Positions 57,311-64,000 of a stretch of 64,000 nucleotides of DNA are shown one piece after another. Each line of letters starts with the position of its first letter. Position 1 is the first letter of the stretch. The DNA comes from Jacaranda mimosifolia (taxonomy: Eukaryota; Streptophyta; Magnoliopsida; Lamiales; Bignoniaceae). The notes under the pieces were generated by a model. The model did no database searches. It saw nothing but the letters and a program-made list of their open reading frames with translations, and was not told the origin of the DNA. Made by a program: the position numbers and the translations under genes. The stretch spans positions 41,526,501 through 41,590,500 of the forward strand of contig CM032117.1 of assembly GCA_018894105.1 (NCBI GenBank), in the 5' to 3' direction.

Positions 57311-58088
57311 TAGGGGTGTAAACGGATATTAAACGGATCGAATACACTGTTTTTATATTCGTATCCATTTAACTTTTTGAATATTCGAATATGGATACGA
57401 ATTTCCTTGATATTTAAAAATGATATCCAAATTCATATCCGTTGAATATCAATCGGATTCGGATATATCCGTATTCGATTACAATTATTCAGATGCATTC
57501 ATATTTTATTAAACTTATCTGTATTCGAATTATTATTTTATATTTATATTCGATGATAATTATTTAGATATTTATTTACAAATATCCAAATATGTGAATC
57601 TATGAATATATAACAAACACATATTTTAATTAATAAAAGGATAATTTTTAATTATTAATTGACTTTATAATTGATTATTAGTACTTATTTATAATAATAA
57701 TTGCATTTAAGTATATTAATTATAAAGTCAACCAAAAATAATTATATTGATTAACTTTAGTCTTCAATTTTTTCTCTATATTACAATAATTTTTTAAATT
57801 TATTCTTTTTTCTTCCCAATTCTTCAATTATAATATATATATATATAAATATATGGATTATGAGATTTTTATTAAAAAAATATATAATATATTATTTAAT
57901 AAATATATATTCGAAGTGGATATTAAACGGATCGGATACGCATTTACCATATCCGTATTCGTTTATAATCGAATATCTACTAATCGAATATGGATAATAT
58001 CCGCTTTAAACGGATGCGGATAAATTTTATATAAATAGATACAAATACAAATGGTAAACGAATTTTCGAACATCTATTTACAATCCTA
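57311..58088. mobile_element. hAT-like MITE (CGGATATT-word family)
   Basis: The ends are TAGGGGTGTAAACGG and, as the complement of the right end, TAGGATTGTAAATAG. The flanks AGTACAAG (57303-57310) and GTTACAAG (58089-58096) match at six of eight bases. GGATATCCG/ATTCGAAT words crowd both ends and the core is AT-rich. Confidence 0.75.
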
Positions 58089-59300
58089 GTTACAAGTAAC
58101 ACTTCCTAAGTCATTTGCAACGTCGATCCTTTAGAGAGCAGGGAGCTTATTGTGCAGACATCTTCCCTAGTGGCTAGTGCGCAATAGGTGCTGGCTCCAT
58201 TGCCAGACAGGACTGCTATTGGTGAGTTTTTGTCCGTGTCCTCACCTCGTGGCTGTACTTGGATGCACGAGTCTCAAGTTATGAATCTCTTGTACATCCT
58301 CAACACTCCTTACTTCATAAAGGAATTCTCATAAACGACACCAAGATTATAATACATCCTAATAGAGTCAGAATCATTTCTAGAAATTAATCAATTGAGT
58401 TGGACTTCTACTCCTAAAACACACTTGCTTAAAGTCAGAGTTTGAGTTAACAAATGATAATTTAGATATTTTTCGACTTTGAGAGTAATATTCATATTAA
58501 GATCATTGGTGAGATTTAACTTACTCGGGTTTGGCATGCCCATTTTAGTGGACTTAATTTATTGGGCTCACTGGCCCTTTTATTATTTATTTATTTACTT
58601 AAGCCTTTTATTTGGTTTTTACATTTTTATCCTTAGATTCTTATTTTTTCAGATCATGAAATATAAAAGATAATAAATCTCACAATAAGCACCTTAACTA
58701 AAAAATTTGCAAACCTATATTGAAATTATAATTCTAATACTATGCAGTATTAGCACTTTATCATATTTCATATACCTATTAATTTCCTGAGAAAAAGGCA
58801 ATTTATATTTGGTTTAACTTTTCAGAAGTTAAAGAATGCTATTACTAAAAATTAAGTTCAATAGAAGAATTTTGCCCATGCTCAAGGAAAAGAAAATTAG
58901 TTAAAAAATTAAAAAACTTTTAACATAAAATTCTATTTTATATCCTTTTATAAATCCAGGAATAGGTTAAGATCCTTAATGTTGTGTTACATAGCTGACA
59001 TTGCATTACACATTTTTGGCCCATAGAAACTTCTTCCCTGTCATGGATTCCTTGTTTGGTTGTGCTCAACTTCAACCCAAGGTGGAGGATTGGAGGTTAA
59101 AGCGGCCATTTTAGATATACATTCACCTTTAGTACAAGTCATTGACAATGTCTTTCCTTGGCCCCCCTCTTTTGGACTGATTAATTAAAACAAGAACAAA
59201 AGGTGGAGGAATTACAATTCTCCTAGCACAGAATTCTTTTCCATCCGTAAATCTTACTCACAATAAATGGCCAGAGCTGTAATTGTTCCTACCAGTAAAG
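58089..59300. other. Intergenic DNA, no gene supported
   Basis: The first 200 bp is the right half of the unidentified GC-richer segment split by the MITE; the remainder is AT-rich. A 64-codon open frame at about 58479-58673 is hydrophobic by T-richness only and is not called. Confidence 0.45.
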
Positions 59301-59572
59301 AAAAATGTAACAGTGGCACAATAGTAAGAGATGATGACAATTTCGTGGTCGTGGACAATGAAACATATTCATCAACTACAAATAGTTACTATTGATGTGG
59401 TGAATATCTGTACAAAATAACCAATACAGATTAACAGCTGTGGTAAGCCTCCTTTACATGATCCTACATCCACACTTATCACAACAATACCCCTTCTCTA
59501 ATGTTAGCCTCACTAAAAACAACTATTTGCAAAACAATGTTTCAGTAATTAAGCCCCACACTCCTCAATTCA

Positions 59573-59785
59573 CTACAAATTCTTTCCTTCTTTTGATTCT
59601 AACTCCTTGACATTATTTAGAACTTTTTGAATCTTCTTTGACAGGGACTGATTGTGCTCTTCTATGTGCCCAACAATCATATGCAGTTGCCTCTTGTAAG
59701 TAGCTGCTTGCCTTTCAAAAGTTTCAGCTCGATTTTTTGCAATTGCTAGTTGTAGCGACAGTTCCCGAATTCTATCATGCTCACT
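59573..59785 (-). CDS. Terminal coding exon of an unidentified coiled-coil protein (partial)
   Basis: On the minus strand the exon follows a strong acceptor (a T-rich tract ending TTTGTGCAG) and opens in phase 0: SEHDRIRELSLQLAIAKNRA, then ETFERQAATYKRQL, HMIVGHIEEHNQSLS and a Lys/Glu-rich tail ending SKEGKNL and TAG at 59573-59575. All 70 residues fit a single amphipathic coiled coil. The codons are more balanced in base use than the surrounding intergenic DNA. About 250 bp of plausible 3' untranslated sequence follows toward lower coordinates. The family is not recognised; preceding exons must lie upstream, possibly including the one at 61980-62281. Confidence 0.65.
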   Translation of the reverse strand, partial: SEHDRIRELSLQLAIAKNRAETFERQAATYKRQLHMIVGHIEEHNQSLSKKIQKVLNNVKELESKEGKNL

Positions 59786-61979
59786 CTGCACAAACAAATA
59801 ACAATACAGAGTAATTTCCAAACAATAATAGAAGATGACAAGAAAAACTAGAGTTTATTATATTGGTTAAGTATCGAATGTGACAAACTTGAAAAGACAC
59901 CAAAAATTTCAAACATTAGCTGCAGTCCCACATCCAACAATTCTATTTAACTAAGTGTATGCACAGATAGGAGGAATTTTTTAATAATCCAATGTCACAT
60001 CACTTGTTATCTAACAGGATTTCCTCGTATGTTTGGTTTAGTTTCTTCAACCAAAATCAGTTGCCAAGAAATAAACTGTTGACAGTGAAGAAACCTCAGG
60101 GGCAATGTCTTCAATCAAAGCATACAGGATCAAGTTTTCTTAAGATCTATAAAGATCTGGAGAAAGATTTGATTGGCTTGCACAGCACACTAAACAGATT
60201 TATTTTTAGATATGAGAAAAATCATAACACAGAATTCATATGGCTATTATCTGCAGTATTTGCAGAATAATAAGGGGTCATTGAAAAGAGTTTCGTGCTA
60301 TAATTTTCAAGTATATGGGTCTGCAATCAAGTTTTAGATGCTTCACAGATTCAGATAACCAAGACTGCAGACTATGGCTCACAGATCGGTCGAACTGGCC
60401 TTTGTTTCAATCCCATTGCAACATTGCGGCCTTTCCAAAACAATTTTACATAAAGGGATCAAAATGTACTTAGAACATGCTCAAAATAAACATCATGGCC
60501 CTTCAACCATAATTATCGGCAAGCTAACTATTGACCTTCTAGTATTTCTAGTAGCAGATAGAGTAAACTTGAGAGTTATTTAGTAGTGCGCCATATAGAA
60601 ACCGTGATCATTTGTCCTCCAGAAGTGGTATTCAACATCATGGATATTATTATGGATCTTCACGCAATAATAGTGACTGATAACAGTTTAACAGGTGCTT
60701 GATCATAAAAGATATTGTGCTCTTACTGCTGGATATTGTGCACACGATTATGGATCTTCCAGTTAGCACCAATGGGTTTCAAGGATTTGGGTACTATCAT
60801 CACAGTGATGAACCAATTCACATGCACATCAATTCCAATATTGATTGCAACAAATCTAACTGAACAATTCAGCTTCTAGATGGGCGTATCTCTTTCCTTA
60901 TCGCATGTTGGATTGCCCAATCAGCAACATGATTCTCATGGGCAAGTATTAATTATTTAATGCCTCCCCATTCCTCCGCATGATATGAGTCAAAATTTCA
61001 CATGATATGAAGGTTAGACAAATTTTAGATATTTTTGTGTGTTTTGCAGTTTATTAGTTATATCTAGTACAAGAATTGTATAATGTTTTTATCGAGGTTA
61101 TAGCAGCACTCGTATACTCTATATCATTGACTTTTGGCATTTAACTCTGTACTAATTAAGCAATTTGGATAAAATGCTTGAAATATTTACATGTTTTAAT
61201 ATTTTCTACAATTTTTTCAAAATCTTTTAGCCCTTTATTAAAATAGTTTTGATCAGCTACGACCATTCAGTGGTGTGGCAATGGACCTAGAGCAGTGGCC
61301 CCCAACAGCCAACTCGACAACTCCTACCAACCATGGTGCTGTAGAAATTTTTATCCACTGTACCATCAGATATCTAACCTTTCCCCAAAATTTAGTATCC
61401 CCATTGCTAATAACAATAGACCCCATAACGGAAATCCATCATAAACACAGTCTGCTACACTAGCCCTCTAGCATTAAAACCAACCACATAATTCACCATG
61501 TTGAAATGAAGTCACCTTCACCCAGGACATTGCTTACCGCTGCAGAAATGAAGTCCTAGAAGGAGAAAGGTTAATTGGCAGAATTGTGATGTGGCGTCTA
61601 ATGAGGTCACGGGTGTAAGCAGAGATGGTTCTACATAATGATGACTGAAGACTAAGAAATTATATCATAGGCTATAACACAAAATGAAATTGAAGAATAG
61701 TAAGTGTTACTGAGGGACTACATATTTCTTGTGAAAGCTATCACAGGTTACACCACAAATAACATAATGAAGATCAACAGTGAATGCTACCAGAAACTCT
61801 GTACATACTTATTAGCTCAGAGTACTTATTGGCATACTGTAAACATCCTAGATGAAAAGACTACCTCAATTTAGCACGTGCTAGTGAAGAATTTATAGAC
61901 TGTATCTATGATAAATTGATAATCAGTGGCATACGCAGGCTAGGTCATAGCAGAATAAGGATCCCAAACTTTAATTAAA
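59786..61979 (-). other. Probable intron or intergenic space between two minus-strand exons
   Basis: It looks like plant intron or spacer DNA of mixed composition. Open frames of 60-90 codons on the plus strand (about 59992-60583 and 61275-61463) have no motif and are treated as chance. Confidence 0.45.
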
Positions 61980-62281
61980 CTACACAGAGGCCACATTTCC
62001 AGCTTGCGTATCAAATAGATAAAGAGGAGGGGCAGCCACATAGTTATGGGGGTGATTTGGCTGAGGGAATAGTCCAGAGGAATTTGGTACTCCGAACCGA
62101 AGGTTCAGAACTTTTCCAGAAGGAAGCTGACCCTCAAGGCCATTGTTGAGAAAACGGATTTTAAACTCATCTCCGCCAATGCCCTGCAGAGAATGATCAA
62201 CAAGAAACTCATCCCAGTGGAGCGTAGGGGACTCACCTCGCTTTAGGATATACGTCTCAATCCATATATAAACCTTCTTTC
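61980..62281 (-). CDS. Coding exon of an unidentified protein (partial)
   Basis: On the minus strand, acceptor CACTTCAG precedes an exon open for about 99 residues: KKVYIWIETYILKRGESP, TLHWDEFLVDHSLQG, GGDEFKIRFLNNGLEGQL, PSGKVLNLRFGVPNSSGL, ending FDTQAGNVASV and TAG (61980-61982). Composition and the lack of stops look like real protein. The segment GDEFKIRF through KVLNLRF alternates as a beta-rich domain would. I do not recognise the family. A GAG|GTGAGT donor and a CTCTGCAG acceptor inside would define a 53-nt intron, too short for most plant introns and frame-breaking, so unspliced reading is preferred. It may share a gene with the coiled-coil exon at 59573-59785 if it is spliced before its stop, or it may be a separate 3' exon. 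Confidence 0.55.
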
Positions 62282-62860
62282 CTGAAGTGAAGTGTTTGCA
62301 TCATGGCTCTAAATCATGTAGTTCAAATTTTTAAAACTTGGATTAAACGGTTGAACAGCCGCATGCTACAATAAATCCCTGAGTTTGCGAAAAGGATAAA
62401 CATATTGGGACAAATAAAAATAGAGTACAGGCATCTGTCTAGGGATCGAGCACGGACACTTTATTCAGAAATTACAAATGCACTACAAATTTTTATGAAA
62501 TGAATAAGATAAGAGTTATTAATTAAAATGTATTATAACTATAATATTAATTAATAAATAAAATGTACATTACATTATGCCTGTATATACACCCACTGGC
62601 ACATCCATTGACAAACATATTGTCATTGATATATATACATATTACCATTGATATATGCAGTATATAGTTATGATATACGTAAATAATAACTAGTATATAA
62701 TTATTATTTATGCTATGTTAAGACCATGCTTTCCTAACTTCATTCCATCCCGATACTCATGTTATCCCCCACCTAATTGAACTCTCCCACACCAATTGCC
62801 ACCTTAGGAGATCTTTTGATAATGAGAGTTTGTCAAGGGCAACCGAGTGAAGAGTTTTGC
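62282..62860. other. Intergenic or intronic AT-rich DNA
   Basis: Upstream of the exon at 61980-62281. A TATAAT/ATATAC-rich stretch occurs at about 62500-62700. No further exon of that gene can be supported before the Gypsy fragment begins. Confidence 0.4.
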
Positions 62861-62867
62861 AAGGTAG

Positions 62868-63990
62868 ATGCTCGTAAGTGAAGTGAAAACAGAAACTAAG
62901 CCATGCCTTCCAAGGACAGAAACAAGCCATACCACCTCACATGTGGTAAAATTGCCCAACTTTGCTCAGCCATTCATCATTGAGAGAGATACTAGTTCTA
63001 GGGGGTTGGGGCAGTCCTGGTGTAAGGAAACCAAACCAATTCTCATGCAACTGACGGATGGATTTACTAAGTATGCCTGTTTCCTATCACAGTCATACCC
63101 TTACACAGCTGCAAGTAAAGGCAAACATTTCATGGACCTACCACTTAAAATTACAAAGACTTTCAGTCAGTATCTATGGAAACAGGAATACAGGATGCAG
63201 TACGTACCAGCCAATTGTAAAAGGAATTCTTCAGCTTTGCATGTGGTGACTACATACTTGTTCAGGCCTATCACCCTCAATGTGATGGCCAGACAGATAG
63301 GGTGTCCCAGAGTCTGGAATGCTAGTTAAGGTGTATTGCCAATACACAACCCAAGCACTGGTATAGATGGGAATTTTTATTATTATATATATACATATAT
63401 ATATTTTTATTTTTTATTTTTGGTATAGATGGTTATTTCTGGCTGTATTAAACTTTAACCTACAATCCTTACACTGTCCAGCAAAACTTAGGCAGTGTGC
63501 GTTATAAATTCGCTTTACCTGCAGAATCACTGTCCACGGAGTGTTTCAGGTTTCGCTTCTCAATAAAAAGATAAGTTGCAAGTATGTCCCTGGTCCTGTT
63601 TCACCCATCAGAGATTCTGAACGTCCATTTAACGCGCCTCGACTGCCATTCTAAATAAGAGACATATTAAGAGGAAAGGTGACTATTCTAATGGGTAATT
63701 CTAGTCCCTAGCAAGCTATTTGTGGACTGCCAGTTTGTAGAAAAAAGTTCCAGAGTTTCACCCATGGGGATAAGGATGAGCCCCAAAAGAGGGTTATGTC
63801 ACAATGATCAATTGGGGTGTTCCGCACCCTCTGTAGACCAAAACAAAACACGAGATTGAGGCAAGTCACAGGATTCAAAGAAGAAAAACTCTGTTCTGGT
63901 GGAAGTCAAAGCAGTAGCATGGGCTAAGTGAGGAAACCATTAGAGGAAGTCAATTCAAAAAACAATGGAAGCTTTCAACAAATTTTGGAA
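62868..63990 (+). pseudogene. Decayed Ty3/Gypsy pol fragment (RNase H start and integrase)
   Basis: A 153-codon frame starts here but mixes domains. LPNFAQPFIIERDTSSRGLG matches the start of the Gypsy RNase H domain (LPDFxxPFxIExDAS). Thirty codons later LTDGFTKYACFLSQSYPYTA matches the integrase core (VDRFTKYAHF), so a large internal part is deleted. Another frame gives AYHPQCDGQTDRVSQSLE at about 63264-63320, the HPQTDGQTE-type motif around the last catalytic region, then KHWYRW, and GVFQVSLLNKKISCKYVPGP near 63540-63600, fitting IHPVFHVSLLKK of the integrase tail. It is cut by a 50-bp AT insert at 63371-63420 and by stops. The element probably continues past the end of the window. Confidence 0.82.
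63359..63432 (+). repeat. 12-bp direct repeat flanking a 50-bp AT-rich insert
   Basis: TGGTATAGATGG at 63359-63370 recurs exactly at 63421-63432, bracketing an ATATAC/TTTTTATT segment inside the integrase relic (between CKHWYRW-type codons). It resembles insertion with duplication or filler repair. Confidence 0.8.
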
Positions 63991-64000
63991 TCTGTTATCT

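Noticed and set aside
57149..58300. GC-richer segments considered as rRNA or tRNA remnants
   Set aside because: No recognisable rRNA core motif or tRNA A/B box; left unidentified.
62195..62247. 53-nt intron with GTGAGT donor and CTCTGCAG acceptor
   Set aside because: Too short for a typical plant intron, and its removal would break a frame that is open through it.

Overview
This is nuclear DNA from a flowering plant, most likely a eudicot. It is AT-rich and intron-bearing. Plant transposons of several orders dominate it: hAT-like and PIF/Harbinger-like MITEs, a Mutator-like element (MULE) carrying a Ulp1-type protease, Ty3/Gypsy LTR elements and Helitrons. One small gene of a plant-specific mitochondrial protein family can be modelled completely. 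The species cannot be named from sequence alone. No rRNA or tRNA gene, CRISPR array or prokaryotic operon was seen.

Layout. 1-7.6 kb is transposon debris: a long-TIR element split by a hAT-like MITE, a Gypsy solo LTR with a perfect 5-bp target duplication, two more hAT-like MITEs and a Tourist-like MITE. 7.6-12.2 kb is a minus-strand Helitron remnant with another MITE inside it. 12.4-20.0 kb is the clearest host gene, an NFD6/NOXY2-family mitochondrial protein on the minus strand with three coding exons. Its second intron is 7.1 kb long and holds two hAT-like MITEs. About 20.6-42.4 kb is a decayed MULE: a plus-strand Ulp1-like protease pseudogene and a minus-strand mudrA transposase pseudogene point toward each other, separated by arrays of short repeats rich in GTACTT/AAGTAC. 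Inside mudrA lies a 3-kb solo-LTR-like element (TSD CATAG). Inside that lies an 8.2-kb Gypsy-derived element (TSD ATTAT) with nearly identical 2.3-kb LTRs and a largely non-coding interior built on a ~194-bp tandem repeat. 44.2-48.6 kb is a third long LTR-like element of the same group, with two minisatellites and a hAT-like MITE. 49.4-57.1 kb is a plus-strand Helitron with both termini and decayed replicase/helicase sequence. 57.3-58.1 kb is another hAT-like MITE. 59-62.3 kb holds two coding-exon candidates on the minus strand, one of them coiled-coil. 62.9-64 kb is a decayed Gypsy pol fragment.

How it fits together. Only the NFD6-like gene, and perhaps the 59.5-62.3 kb exons, look like host genes. 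Everything else records successive insertions whose order can be read from target-site duplications: MULE, then solo LTR, then the young non-coding Gypsy element; and Helitron, then MULE-like MITE. No clearly new functional system was found. The most unusual items are the repeat architecture of the Ulp1-MULE, the nucleosome-length tandem array in the LARD-like element, and the shared design of the many hAT-like MITEs, each ending in its own reiterated short word.
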